From: Cryptomeria japonica
Lineage: Eukaryota; Streptophyta; Pinopsida; Cupressales; Cupressaceae
Assembly: GCF_030272615.1 (NCBI RefSeq)
Contig: NC_081409.1
Coordinates: 653,822,468 to 653,886,467 of the forward strand
Length of the DNA: 64,000 bases
Direction: 5' to 3'
The notes beneath the pieces are model-generated. The model had not been told where the DNA came from and made no database searches. It was given only the letters and a program-made list of their open reading frames with translations. Both the position numbers and the translations under genes were made by a program. This document shows, piece by piece, positions 1 to 11,782 of the stretch (its first letter is position 1; every line of letters starts with the position of its first letter).

Positions 1-970
1 CGGAAAAAGTGAAGAACATTAGATTGGAGGAAGAACTTAAAACTGCTCAAGAATTTCTTTTGGCACTTTAGAATAACCTGGTTATTGCAAAGAACAAAAG
101 AAAAGAACTTCGTATGCAGATGCAGAGTGAGGATGATGAAAAATAAACTCTTAGAGAACTTGCAAAGAAAGTTGAGACAAGAAAACAGTACTATGAAGAA
201 TGAAATTCAAGATATGACTATGAGGTTTTGTAAAGACATTGAAGACAGAAAGAAAAATGAATATGACTTGACTGGGAGACTCAATGATGCTGGAAATGAA
301 AATCTAAGACTTAGTCATGAAAATGATATGTTGAAGATAGATTTGATTCACATGCAACATGATAAAAGTGGGCTTATGAGACAAAAGGAAATTCTAGAAA
401 ATGAGTTGGCTACTGAAAATCAACACAAAGAGAAATTAAAGAAAAGTTTAGAGGAACTTGATAACATGCTGAAAAAGTCAAAAACCTAATGGAGATACAA
501 ATGGACTTGAATTTGAAGTTGGAGAAAGTTTTGATACTGCAAACAATCTAGATTAGAACAAACCGGTAAGACAACCTAATGCTTATAAGTTTAATGGAAA
601 ATGTTTCAATTACAACAAATATGGTCATAAAGCAAATCAATGTAGATTTAGAAACAATCAGAATATTAATGCACCCACCAGTCAATGTTCCAAATGCAAC
701 AAAGTTGGTCATATTTCTAAAAACTGTAGAATGAATGTGAAATGTTATGTTTGTGGAAGATATGGTGGAAGATATGGACACTTATCTAATCAATGCAGAA
801 CACAAACCGACATAGGATATGGAAAATCTATTCAAAGGAATAATGTGACTTGTTATGCTCGTAACAAAATTGGACATATTGCAAAATTTTGTCGAAGCAA
901 GACTTCACCGGCAAATAATAAAGGATCTAGATTGAAAGGCAAAGAAAATGTAGATGAGGTAAAGAAATAA
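1..970 (+). pseudogene. Family A ORF1: coiled-coil protein with four CCHC zinc knuckles, broken
   Basis: The first ~490 bases encode a Lys/Glu/Leu-rich heptad-like coiled coil with the block MKNEIQDMT, almost the same as MKNEMQDLT in copy 2. After a frame change, bases ~570-950 encode four zinc-knuckle units. Unit 1 has lost its second Cys (CFNYNKYGHKANQC). Unit 2 is intact (CSKCNKVGHISKNC). Unit 3 carries an internal GRY duplication (731-800). Unit 4 has lost its second Cys (CYARNKIGHIAKFC). Zinc knuckles bind nucleic acid in retroelement Gag proteins, so a Gag-like RNA-binding role is inferred. The N-terminal UBN2/Copia-gag domain seen in the neighbouring Copia elements is not present in the visible part. 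Stops at ~487 and ~968 and at least one frameshift break the frame. Confidence 0.65.
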
Positions 971-1380
971 TTTTTAAAACAATGGATTAGGAAGAGAGAT
1001 CAGAATGTTGATGAGACTATCTCTATACCGGTAGAATAGAGTAACCCTCCACCGGTAGGAGAATCTTCATCCTACTGAGAAGTAACCCTATGGGGGTATT
1101 GCACCAAATTAAATATCATGTAGATTACCCTCAGTCGATGGTGAGAAGATAGATTTCTTCTTTACCGGTAGATGTGTTAAGTTTTCACTTAACCAGCGAG
1201 CATTTAATGTGGTTGGTAAGAGAAAATTCATTATAAATAATCCGATTTCCCTCATTTTTAATTCACCGTGCATTCAAATTAGCAAAGAGCATGAAAAAGA
1301 GCAAATACATTCAAGGCAAAGGTGTGAAGTGATATTTTCAAGCATTCAAAATACTTTAAGGTACCTAAAGGTATTTTTCA

Positions 1381-4212
1381 ATGGCTTCTTCTTCTGCTTC
1401 CAAGTTTATTGCAAACCCTACTATTGTGGAAAATGTAAAACGCCCTAGGCCTATGTTTAAAATAATTCCTAGAGTAGCTAAGGAAGATGATTCCATAGGA
1501 GCATTTTCAAAAATTCCTAAAGGTGTAGCTTATGTTGAACACCCTAGGATGTATATACATTGCAATATAGAAGAACTAGGTTCTGAAGATTTGATGAGAA
1601 GTTTTACCAATGTAATTTGTGATGAACATGGCATGGTTAAACCCGAGCACAAGATTGTAGAAATTCTAGATTTTGTGGAAATACTAAACATTCCCCAATT
1701 TTTGGAAGAAGTAGTGAGAATTGTCCTAAGTAGAGCACATGGATAATTTCTATGGTTGGATTCTGCCTGCAAAATAACATGGCAAGCAATTAGGGTAGTA
1801 ACTGGCTTACCCTCAACCAACAACAGACCTGGAAAAATAAAGAAAGTTCCTAATAACAAAGTAATGACCCTAACTGGAGCAACATCTGATAGTAGATCAC
1901 TAAGAGTGAATGATATCAAAGACATCAATGTGAGAATGATAAGTATGGTGCTAGATTACAAGACTACACATGCAAACAGGCTTAATTGAGTTTCTAGTCT
2001 TTGCACTAACAGTTCTTATGAGATGGTTAACAACAATGCAATGATAGATGTGTGTGAATGGTTGAAAGATGAACTCATAGATAATTTGAAAAAAGATTAA
2101 AGGAGATAAGAAAGGGACATTCCACTTTTGTAATCTTTTAGTATTCTTAATGTTGTATTTCACTAGGGAAATCCCCGGTACAGGACCAAAAGACTTTAGA
2201 TATGACATACCGGTAGGAAAAAAATTACAGGAAGCTTTTACCAGAATGGGAACTGCAAAGGACAACAACATAACTAAATACTTTAAATCTTTTCAATCTA
2301 AAATGAAAACTAGAGAAAGACTACCGCAAGTGTAGTGGACAAATATGACAAAGAAATCTATTTTGTCATCAAGAAGGATGAGACATGGATGGAAGTTGTA
2401 CTCCCTAGGACTATATGGGTGACTAAAATGGGATATGAGGGAGGTCTCAACATTATTGAGATTTATGAAAAAGTTTTGTTATATGCACCAAGAGAACCAA
2501 CAAAACAAGTTTTTGGTAGTGCTAAAACTATTGAAAGTAATGTGAAAGTAATGAAGAAAAGGAAGAAAAGAGAAAAATATATTAGGGACACAGCAAAGAA
2601 GGTACAAGAAATCAAAGAAAATATAATGAGCATCAGTGGGATGTCGGCTAGTGAGCTGGAAGGATTGTAACCGGAGGCACACATTTCACCAGTTGACACA
2701 TCTTCTGATAGTGAGAAACCAATAGAGTTCAAGAGAGTTGAGAGGAAGAGGAAACCTTCACTAGTACCCTCTCCTTCACCCAAGAGAACAAGGACTTTAA
2801 GGAAGAAACAATAGGCAGTAAGGGGACCGCCAAAAAAATTAACACCAAAGAAGGAACAACAACCTGTCGCCTTTTCTTTAAATAATTTACTAAATGAAAT
2901 AACTAATGATGGAAATTTGGCCAATGTACACCAATTGTATAACACATTCAATGATTCAGAAAAGGAAAGCATTGAGAATAGTATAATTTTACATCTGGAT
3001 ATATACAAAAAGGTTTTAATTGAAGTAGTGGATGACTTACCCAATGATCTATATAGAAGATTGGAGAAAAAAGGATTGCAGTGATGGAATTGGATAAGAA
3101 ACTAAAAGTTGAAAAATTTCTAGCTGTCCATCCGGTAAACTCAAAAGAGGAAATTGATGAACTAATATCAGAGGCTAACTGATCTATTTTTTCCAGTGGT
3201 CACCAGCAAGTAATTTTAATGGCAGGTAGAGTAAAAGAAATTGCAGATGAAACTGCTGATAATTGGGATATATTCTTTGTGGAGAAGGAAAAACAAGAGG
3301 AAATGAACTAGCCAAAGAAAACATTTAAAGCGTATCAGAAGGATGAAGACAAGGGGAAAGGTGAATTTGGTGGTATTCCAAACATCAAGATCCCTGACAA
3401 TTTACCACCACCTTTGGATACTGCACCGATACATACTGATTCCACCGGTTATTGACACTAAAGGTGTCACACATGATGACACTAAACCTGAATCTAAGAT
3501 ACTATTCACCATGAATATGGACACTCAGAAATTGAATATTGTTGTGGACAAGGACATTGTAGAGGTTAAGGATGACAATGTTAACTGTGGCAACATGGCT
3601 GAGAAACTGGTAGAGACTGTTCAGGTTGAGATCCCAACCCAAACAGAGCAATCATTATAAACAGAGCAACCATTGGATACAGGGAAGAATAGTGAAGGTA
3701 TAGATGCTGGTACAAGGCCACTAGAGACTAAGATACCGACAGTTGAGCATACAAAGAAACCTACTAAGACAGAGGTACATACCATGGTAGAGAAACCGAC
3801 AATCACTGTGACATCTAAGCAGTCTGAGAAACCCTTGCTAGTTGAGATGTAAACACAGATTGATCCACTAGAGGTAAACACAAGCAAAATGGCTACAATC
3901 TATATAAGCATAGAGGTAATAAAAGAAATTGGTCAGACATCTGACACATCATCAAGTGAATTCAGACCTACTGATGTAACAGAGGTACTCCTGGATTCAA
4001 TCAAAAAGATAATGGATTGCAATGCTTTGGCCTACAAAGCAATTGATGACACCATACCAATTCTCAAATTGATTGCACCGAAATGTAACATAGATCATGT
4101 TAAGGATTCTTTAGGTAAATTGGACACATTGTCCAAATTTACCAGTTTATATAATTATTTACCTAACTTGTTTTATGTCAAAATTTATTGCATGCAAAAC
4201 AATTACCATTGA
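1381..4212 (+). pseudogene. Family A ORF2: large conserved protein of unknown function, broken
   Basis: Starts MASSSASKFIANPTIVE, against MASRSLAPTFISNPTIVE in copy 2, and stays alignable for several hundred residues. Shared blocks are the leader ending in GAFS, LTGATSDSRS (about 1870-1905), CEWLKDEL/CEWMRSEL, a hydrophobic LMLYF segment (about 2145), PRTIWVT (about 2402) and a Lys-rich region rich in KRKK. The later part resembles copy 2 at FND-EKES-E---I. The tail (3340-4212) is Thr/Glu-rich and ends in a helical segment. In-frame stops (for example at 1744, 1987 and 2668) and at least one frameshift near 2095 make it a pseudogene. I recognise no catalytic motif. Its globular N-terminal half looks loosely like plant transposon-associated proteins, but I would not name a family. 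Confidence 0.6.
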
Positions 4213-4273
4213 AAGATGATGAGTACCTAGTTTGAGCAGGAAGAGTAGAAGACTTCCTAAAATTGTTTTTATT

Positions 4274-6020
4274 CTAGACCATATTAAGATCATCTTGATT
4301 TAATTCATTTTTTATCTTTTCTTTTTCTTTACCATCTTTATTCAGCCTACTCATGAACATCCTCCTGGTCTCTATCTCACTCATGTTTATTGCTCTAGGT
4401 AAGTGTTCAAATGTTTGACTTTCCTCTATTTGATTTAGATCCTCTTCAACCATCTTTATCCAAATTTTAGTTTTTGGAGCTTTATTTTCTTCTATAGAAA
4501 TAGGAATAACCACATTCTCAGGTTTAGGTATAGTCTCAATTGATTGCATTCTCCATAAACTTGCTCCAACAAATAGTTTATTCCACTATTAACCTTCACA
4601 TAGTAGACATTTACATCAATTCTCATACCATCTGCAACTAATCTCCTATTACCTCCTTTATTGATTTCACATATGGACTCTTTAAATATGACCTCATAAC
4701 CTTTATTAGTACACATCTAATTTACACTCAACAAATTATGTATCAAACCTCTAACATAGTAAATATGATCTTGATCTTATTCTTACCATCAATTGTAATG
4801 CTTCATTTTCAACAAATAGATGTAACTTCCTCTCATGCAAACTTCATCAATCCCCCATCATACTTCTCAAGTTTAATAAAATTTCCTTTATCTCCTTCAT
4901 GTGATTTGAGCATCCCAAATCAATAATCCAAGCCTTTGGTTCCACTTTAGCATTCAAAGCAGCGTTTTCTTTTACAAGGTTTCCACTATTCTTCATATTT
5001 TTTGGTCTTTCGAACTTTCTTTTTCCCTTCTCCTTTATATCCAAGAATAAGAATTCTTAATTTGAATCATCACCATCTTCATCTTTAAATAAGCTTGTCT
5101 CCATTAAATAAAATTCTCTTTGTCATTTATCTCTATCATCTATTTTCTTATTTCTATTACTACTTTCGTATCTATCTTTCTCATCCTCATCATCAGATCT
5201 TTTATAATCTTCCTTATACATACATCTCGAAGAATAATGACCAATTATATCACAATTAAATAATTTAAGAGGCAACTTACCTTCATACTTTTTCGTTCCT
5301 CTTTTCAATCTTCGTTCAAAGTTTTCTTCAAGCTCATCCATCTATTCACTTGCTTCTATTTTATCTTCAAGCTTTTTTGAAACATTGAATATCACTTCTC
5401 TCCTTTTTTAATACCATCCATCTCACCAATCTCAAAAGTAGATAGTGAACCAGAAAGTTGGTCGAGTGAGTATTTATCCAAATCATGACTCTCCTGAATA
5501 ACAAACCTCTTGGGTTTGTAGGGTTTAGACAACATTAGCAACACTTCTCACAACATCACTTTCTTCTATTTTTCTACTAGCACATTTGATAGCATTTAGA
5601 ACTATATTTAGCTTGTGTATATGGCCTTGAATGAGCTCATTATCTAACATCCTTAGGTTCTCAAAAAATTTCTTCATATTTGTCAATTTAGCTTTCTTTA
5701 TCTTAAGATCACCTTCATATACAATTCACAGCTTGTCCCAACATTTTTTAGTAGTCTTCAATCCCATAACCCTTCCAAACACTTCATCACTTGAGAAAAT
5801 GATAATAGAAACCCTAGCAATTGTATTATTCTCACAATATTTTATCTCATCTCGATTATATGAAGGACCATTCTGTGGAGCAATATAACCATTCATGATA
5901 ATTTTCTATATTCCCTTCAGTAGAGACTCCAAGTAAAATTCCATTATCTCTTTCCAATAAGAGTAACTTGTACCTTCAAACTTTAGTGCTTTGAAATTCA
6001 GATCATGTGCCATTTTGGAT
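4274..6020 (-). pseudogene. Copia gag-protease-RT remnants
   Basis: Three recognisable islands. At 5123-5341 is the gag C-terminus with a damaged zinc knuckle (LFNCDIIGHYSSRC; the first Cys is now Leu). At 4847-5044 is the Copia protease region, reading WIIDLGCSNHM where intact relatives read WIIDSGCSHHM, so the active-site Ser is Leu. At 4274-4549 is the join to RT (IKMVEEDLNQIEESQTFEHLPR), equivalent to WIKAMEEELEQIKNNNTWTLVPR in Copia-2. A segment at 4492-4716 carries the glycine-rich GAG-pre-integrase style region. Most of the integrase is absent, so an internal deletion has joined protease-proximal sequence to the RT start. The piece cannot encode an active protein. Confidence 0.6.
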
Positions 6021-6069
6021 ATCCCTCAAGAAATTAAGCTTCTCAAGAAGGGACTAGACTCTGATACAA

Positions 6070-6770
6070 AATTTTAAACACACAATAGGATTGAGAGTGA
6101 GGGTAAATTAGTCTAGATCTCTAACAATACTTTATTTATTATATATTAAGCTCCAAACCATAGCTAATATATTAATTTAATAAAATCATGAAAGTACAAA
6201 ATACAATCAACTCATGAACACTGGATTTACATGGAAAACCCAACAAGGGAATAATGACAATGAGAATCACTCTCACAATATTGATATAAATGTTTACAAT
6301 GATTATGCCATAGGCCAAGGAGCTCATTGCTCTGGACTTGTGAGCTAAGGTACACAACCTTAGGGCAAGATACAAAGGACTTGCACAACTGAAACTCACT
6401 CCTTCAAGGAAAGATACATAGAGCTACCAAGAGAAACACACTATCTTCTAGTATGAATAGCTGAATTAATAAAGAATAGGATCTCCTAATCATGAAATTG
6501 ACCTTGAACCTCTATGTCAAGTGTCCAATATCATGGAAAATACATATAACCTTAAACTTTATTACCAAACACTATTAAAGCTCTTCTCAACTAACTTTTA
6601 CACACCTTTTCCATCAAATCTACCTACATATCATTCACATCAACATCACATCATTTTAAAAACATCTCATACTTCTATACACCACTACACATTCATTTAC
6701 TCATCCTTATATACAAATATATTCATTAAAACTCTCAACTAGGTTGGCTTACAACAAAATATATAAAATT
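6070..6770 (-). repeat. Remnant 5' LTR of decayed Copia element
   Basis: It lies directly outside the PBS remnant at 6059-6067. It contains a G-rich run followed by AAATTAGTC (6090-6112), the degraded counterpart of the gaggggggg-TGAATTAG start of the Copia-2 LTR. It also carries the block ACATGGAAAACCCAACAAGG (6229-6248), equivalent to ACGTGGAAACCCTGTAAGG in the other LTRs. The outer end is approximate because there is no second LTR or target duplication. Confidence 0.45.
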
Positions 6771-7987
6771 ACAAAAAGTATGCCATCTAGACCAATAATA
6801 TCTAATGCAACCCACTCCAAAAGAAAGAGAGGACCCAAAATCAACACCACACATCCATCCACATTAATTCCAACAAACTCCATACCCTAAAACATCTTCC
6901 AAATCCGCTTCCAAATGAAACATGTACATTAACAATAAAACTCAGCAACTAGTCATCCCAAAAACATATTACAATGAAAATTACCTAATATGGATCTCCA
7001 TACACCATGCTAAGACCCCAAATAATATTCTAACTAAACCTCTAATCAATATTCAAACCAAAAATACTTATCCAAATAAGATAATCTATCGGGGAAAAAT
7101 GAGACCCAACACAATTAAAGATACTAAGCATAGACTAATGTAACTCACTTGCCAGACTAAATCAACCCCAAAAATTCGAACTAGAACGCTACACAACCCA
7201 ATAAGCATGTCCTAAAAACTTCAACACTTAAACTCATACTGGAAGGCATCAAGCGAATTTTGAACTAGTTAGACAGAAAATCTCACCATCCAAGAATAGA
7301 GATAACTCATTTCATCATCTGATAAATCAAAGGATCTAAAAACTTGATAGTACACCATTCATAGATTATTAACATTATATCCAAGTTCACAGACCACACT
7401 CTTCACAATCAAGAATAAAACTCTCTTCTATTGGGGCATTAAATGTTCTTTCCTTCATATTGAAACTTTTTCTACATTGATCTTCTGTAAAATCCTCATG
7501 TAATCACAACATCTTCACCAAGCAATATGACATCATCTGAACATTCAATACTAGACCAAATATACGATCGAACATCTACTACAACTTTATATAACTTACT
7601 ATAAGAATAATGACAACACAACCTCAACTAAGATACCAATCAAACTCAATAGCAACATTGAGCAACACATATTGATATCACACATCATTGATCATCTTCC
7701 TAAACAAACTCAACTAAAACACCAATCAAATTCAATAGCAACGCCAATTTTTGACACCCTTAATCAATAGTACAAAACAGAGAAACCTTTATATTATTGC
7801 AAGACAACATAATAACAACTCACTTGTCATCAACTGTCACCAACAGTAACTTGCATAGCATAAGACCATATTTGGACTAGACCACATCGAGACCAACAAG
7901 TTTGGCATCAATGACAACATCAACTGTCACCAATAGTAGTTTATACAAGTTTGACATCAATGACAACATAACTCAGATTTCCAACAA
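6771..7987. other. No gene seen; G-poor AT-rich spacer
   Basis: No credible coding sequence on either strand. The plus strand is noticeably poor in G and rich in A and C, especially 6520-7100. Short direct repeats occur around 7630-7745 (two copies of an ACCAATCAAA-TTCAATAGCAAC-type block) and around 7850-7975 (blocks with TTTGRCATCAATGACAACAT). These words recall the TTGATGTCAA region at the LTR ends of the Copia elements, so old LTR debris is possible but not shown. Confidence 0.4.
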
Positions 7988-9025
7988 GAGATTGAAATCT
8001 AAAAATTGAACTTACTTGCTTTAGTTTTTCCCTCATAAATCCAATTCTCTCTTCTAATTTTTTTATAAATTGAAAGAATAAGATTATATGACATATATAT
8101 CAAATAAAAAAATATGAAAAAGATTTAATATAAGTGAAGAACTACTTTCATATTAATCAAAGTAGTCAAATCAACAAAGACACCTTGAATTAATACACCA
8201 CCTAAGTCCATCCAACATAATCTTGACCCAATTATGAGGACCTTGGATGTAACTAAACCCATGGATTAAGTTCTCCTTTTCAGAGAGTTAGGGTGATTTT
8301 ATTCCAATTTAATTTGTGTATGCTTATTAGATCATGTGTTTTATATACTCATTTTCATCTTCTATTTTGGCTTTAAAAATCTCGCATGATTGCAAAATGT
8401 CATCCTAGCCTCTTTTGTGTTTGGACTAATGACTCGCTTACTTTGTAAGGACTTGTATTTTTGTTCATATGAAAAAGTTTGATTTCAAGGAATTTTGACT
8501 ATAAGTATTGGGGACAAATATTCAGTAGCAAATAAAAATTTGTTGGTGCTTTATGTTGGAGGAGGGTCTCTAGGAAAACAACCAGAATATTAACTACAAT
8601 GTATCAAAAAAAAAATTACAAATGAATATAATGCTGTAATAAAAAAAAATAGACTAATTAACCTACATTTTTAAATATACTAAATTTTTAAATAAATAAT
8701 TTAAAGAAATAAAAGTTAAAAACAATTTATATACACGTGTAGGTTGATTAGTCAAGTCATTGTACTCACAATAAAATTGATTGAAAAACTCATTATAAAA
8801 TCACATTAAACATACAGGACGTTTAAGCCTTTTAATCCGAAAGAACATGATAACGAACAGGAAGATTGCAACGGTAATTTAGATTTCTTAGATTAATTTA
8901 ACCGCCATATGACCGTCAAAAATTGACTGTCAAAAGGGAATCGAACCTGATCCGAACTCGATTCTTTGTGAATGGTGTTTTCTGAGCAGCTCAAACTCCA
9001 ATCCAAATGCCTGTAAATGAATAGG

Positions 9026-9138
9026 GTATGTAACTTTTTCAAAGTTTTTATCTGCACTGCTGCATTTGTTCTTTATGATTTTTTATTAGGCTAACTCTGT
9101 CTGGTTAGGGTATTATTCAATCTCTTGTTTCTTGGCAG
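9026..9138 (+). other. Putative intron in the 5' leader of the acidic-protein gene
   Basis: The donor GTATGTAAC follows AATAGG at 9020-9025. A T-rich tract ends in TTGTTTCTTGGCAG at 9125-9138. The same arrangement is kept in unit 2 (13091-13257), with an identical CTCTTGTTTCTTGGCAG acceptor. It would place the start codon in exon 2. This is inferred from splice-site sequence and conservation between the two units. Confidence 0.5.
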
Positions 9139-9181
9139 GTCACAGTCCCTAGTCTTTTGTTCGCCATTGTAGTTTAAGAAT

Positions 9182-10582
9182 ATGTTATACTCTGACATGG
9201 TCAAAATGGGTAATTCATGTGATTCTGAGAATGTAAAGATTGTGGGTTCCGGCTCCTCGACGGATCGCACCGGAAACAATGGAGATGAACAAATTGATAA
9301 GAAGGGACAAGATCATGAAGAAGAAGATAAGGATGATACAGAAGAGAAAAATGCTGAAGAAAAACAAGAAGATGAACAAGATCTAGGTCAGTGGGCACAA
9401 GTTGGCAATGAAGAAGATGAAGAAGAAGAAGATGAAGATGACGCAGAAGTTGAAGAAGAAGATAAGGATGATACAGAAGAGGAAAATTCAAAAGAAGAAC
9501 AAGATGTGGGTCAGTGGGTACAAGATGATGATGAAGCAGAAGATGAAGAAGACGATGGTGAAGAATACGATGATACGGAAGAGGAAAATGCTGAAGAAAA
9601 AACAGATGTGGGTCAGTGGGCACAGGATGATGACGAAGATGATGATGATGATGCAGAGGAAGACGATGACGGAAAGCAAGAAGATTATATCAGTGGCAGC
9701 TCATCTGATGTTGGGAGTGGCGATTCTTCGGCTACTGAGTCCCCAACAAATCTAGACATAAATAGAGGAGATGATCAACAAGTATATGAAGAAGATGATG
9801 ATGTACAAGATGAAAAAGAAAAAGATGATGCAGAAGATGATGAAGAGACAGATACACAAACAGAAGAGGATAAGCAAGAAACTGATGGAAATGAAGCTAA
9901 TCCTAGCAATAGCGACGTAGACATCACTGGCAGTTCATCTGATGATATTATGAGAGAGAATTATTCGTTTTCTGACTTAATAAATGAAATCCTAAGCATT
10001 CCAGATGAAGAGGATGAGCAAGAAAATGATGGCAATGAAGCTAACCCCAGCGATAGCGACGTAGACATCACTGGCAGTTCATCTGATGATGTTGTGGGAG
10101 AGGATTCTTTGTCTTCTGACATGCCAATAAATGAAAGCCTAAGCAATGGAGATGAACAAGAAAGAGATCAGCTAGGAGAAGATCTATGTCAAGAAGAAGA
10201 AGATGCAGAATATGATGGTGAAAAAGAAGATGGCAAAGATGGAAGAGGAAGAACAGAAAATGAAGATTCAGAAAATGAGCAAGAAGATGCGTTTGATAGT
10301 AAAGAAGATGATGATAAGGAAGGTAAGCAAGAATATGATTATACCACTGATGAGGACGGAGGAAATACAGGAAAAACAGAAATGGATACGGAAGATGCTA
10401 TTGCAGAGGAAGGTGAGGATGATAAAGCAAGAGAGGCAGGAGTAGAAAAGGCTGAATCAGAGATAAATTTAAAGAGGGCAAGAAGTTCAGAGGGAAATCA
10501 AGACCTGAATTATACATTGAACTCAAAAAGGCAGAGAACATCTGAAGAAAAGGCTGACCAGACACATTATGGAGACCAATAA
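9182..10582 (+). CDS. Highly acidic repeat protein (466 aa), unknown function
   Basis: An intact 466-residue frame, extremely rich in Asp and Glu. Visible internal repeats are (D/E)xGQW(A/V)Q followed by an acidic run, near residues 67-72, 108-113 and 142-147, and two copies of EANPSxSDVDITGSSSDD, near residues 238-255 and 286-303. The Ser-Asp clusters look like casein kinase 2 type sites. The C-terminus changes to basic: KRAR (431-434) and SKRQR (448-452) form a plausible bipartite nuclear localisation signal. There is no signal peptide or membrane segment. An in-frame TAG 12 bases upstream limits the N-terminus. The ATG at 9182 is used here, but the third ATG (9206, MGNS) has the better plant start context and would expose an N-terminal Gly. 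Together these suggest a nuclear acidic protein such as a histone- or nucleic-acid-associated factor. That is inference, and low-complexity acidic frames can be misleading; the best support is the open frame beside a diverged dead copy. Confidence 0.6.
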   Translation: MLYSDMVKMGNSCDSENVKIVGSGSSTDRTGNNGDEQIDKKGQDHEEEDKDDTEEKNAEEKQEDEQDLGQWAQVGNEEDEEEEDEDDAEVEEEDKDDTEEENSKEEQDVGQWVQDDDEAEDEEDDGEEYDDTEEENAEEKTDVGQWAQDDDEDDDDDAEEDDDGKQEDYISGSSSDVGSGDSSATESPTNLDINRGDDQQVYEEDDDVQDEKEKDDAEDDEETDTQTEEDKQETDGNEANPSNSDVDITGSSSDDIMRENYSFSDLINEILSIPDEEDEQENDGNEANPSDSDVDITGSSSDDVVGEDSLSSDMPINESLSNGDEQERDQLGEDLCQEEEDAEYDGEKEDGKDGRGRTENEDSENEQEDAFDSKEDDDKEGKQEYDYTTDEDGGNTGKTEMDTEDAIAEEGEDDKAREAGVEKAESEINLKRARSSEGNQDLNYTLNSKRQRTSEEKADQTHYGDQ

Positions 10583-11250
10583 AGACACAGAAGATAATGT
10601 TGAAGAGGAGGATGATAATATTGATAAAAATGGAGATGAAGGAATAAATAAAAAGAAGCCCTCAAACTAATTGCAGTTATGGATATGTCCTTCAAAGAGA
10701 TTCTCAACAGAAAATAACGCAGACCATCAAGATCATTATGGTGATGGCGATGATCAGGAAGATGATCAGAAGGAAGGATATAATAGGCACCCACGAGGAT
10801 GAAAAGAACCAGAGGAGAACGAAGACAATGATATTTTTTAGATATATTTAAGCTTATGGAATGTAATAACTCTGACGAGCCAAATTTATTGATTTTTAAA
10901 TGCATGAATAGCTTTAATTGAAAATTTTACGAGGCTATGATTTGTTACATGCACGTTTTAATTGTAACTTTTATTAGGCAATGGTTTGTTACATGCTTAG
11001 AAACACAGACGAGTTTTTTTTTTTCAATTTACCATGTAACTCTTGACCAATGCATGATGGAGTACGTTGTGTGTCTCAATTATTGTAAAAAATTTCCATG
11101 CTATTAGTATTATTGTTGTTGAACTATTGTAATTTATCCCATAAGCTATAAATATTAAAGGTTTCTTTTAGATGTTTGTAGAGTTATTTATTATTGTAGT
11201 AAGTTGTTTCTATTGCTGGGAATGTCAATTATGTTTTTTTATTAAGAAGT

Positions 11251-11782
11251 CTCTGTCAGATCCCAAATAAAGAAGAAAAGGTATTGCTGCTCTTATAAAT
11301 TAAGGTAAATAGAAATTCCATTATATCCACCTCCTTAATTAATTGGAGTTACCGGCGCAACATCAAGGGAGATCATCCATTTCAAAAGGATCCTAGAAAA
11401 TTAAAAGCCTAGTTTTACAAAATTTATTTTAACGTACAGTAGAATTTTTTAATATAAGGAAGATCAAATTTCAGTGTAGCTACTTCGTTGGGATGTCACT
11501 AAGTTGCATATATTAATAAAACAACTCAACTTTTTTATATTCTTTTACATTTGAGTCATATATCTTGCAGAAAAGCTTATACATGATTAATAATAAAATA
11601 TATAATTTGAGTAAGTTATTGAAAAAATATATTAAATTTGTATGTGAAATATAGTAATTTCATGTGTTTATTTCTATTTCTCGCATTTTTTTTTTGAATC
11701 TTGCATCTGTATTATAATTGGTTAAGTTAAAATTCATCATATAATATTTTAAGATAATATTTTTAAAATTTATATTATAAAA
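11251..11782. other. AT-rich spacer between duplication units
   Basis: No coding sequence, RNA gene or repeat boundary can be supported here. The sequence is strongly AT-rich, with homopolymer runs near 11690. Confidence 0.4.

Larger units (their letters stand above)
1..4250 (+). mobile_element. Family A non-autonomous LTR element, copy 1 (5' end outside window)
   Basis: This is the 3' part of an element whose protein order (coiled coil, zinc knuckles, then a large second protein starting MASS) matches the copy at 43.6-48.3 kb. No protease, integrase, RT or RNase H is visible between or after the two reading frames. Its left LTR lies outside the window, and its 3' LTR is missing because minus-strand Copia sequence begins at about 4260. 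Several in-frame stops and frameshifts show that it is old. The family assignment rests on shared protein sequence and order with copy 2, which does have LTRs, PBS and PPT. It could instead be a fragment of a longer autonomous element whose pol has been lost. Confidence 0.7.
4261..6770 (-). mobile_element. Decayed Copia element fragment (5' LTR, gag, start of pol)
   Basis: Read on the minus strand from right to left: an LTR-like region, an initiator-Met PBS remnant (CTCTGATAC at 6059-6067 on the plus strand), gag remnants, a zinc knuckle, a protease and the first bases of RT. Everything after the start of RT is missing at the junction with family A copy 1 near 4260. The element is heavily mutated and the frame changes several times. 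Its gag-protease wording resembles Copia-2 and Copia-3 in this window more than Copia-1. The left boundary is a truncation, so no target duplication can be read. Confidence 0.65.
7988..11250 (+). repeat. Tandem duplication, unit 1 (carries intact acidic gene)
   Basis: This unit matches 11783-15190 in order and orientation. Shared landmarks are the block with CTCATAAATCCAATTCTC (8030 and 11828), the stretch around CAAAGACACCTTGAA/CAAAGACCCCTTGAA (8175 and 11981), GTTTAAGC-TTTTAATCC (8820 and 12630), GGTTGCAACGGTAA-type sequence (8862 and 12718), the leader intron, the coding region, and a 3' block CCAATGCATGATGGAGTACG (about 11049 and 14961). Unit 1 has an extra stretch between stop codon and 3' block (about 10600-11040). 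The edges are where similarity becomes unreadable by eye. Confidence 0.75.

Noticed and set aside
9201-9623. Minus-strand Leu/His-rich frame opposite the acidic gene
   Set aside because: Antisense shadow of GAA/GAT-rich coding sequence; such codons leave the reverse strand free of stops. The same applies to 13821-14297.
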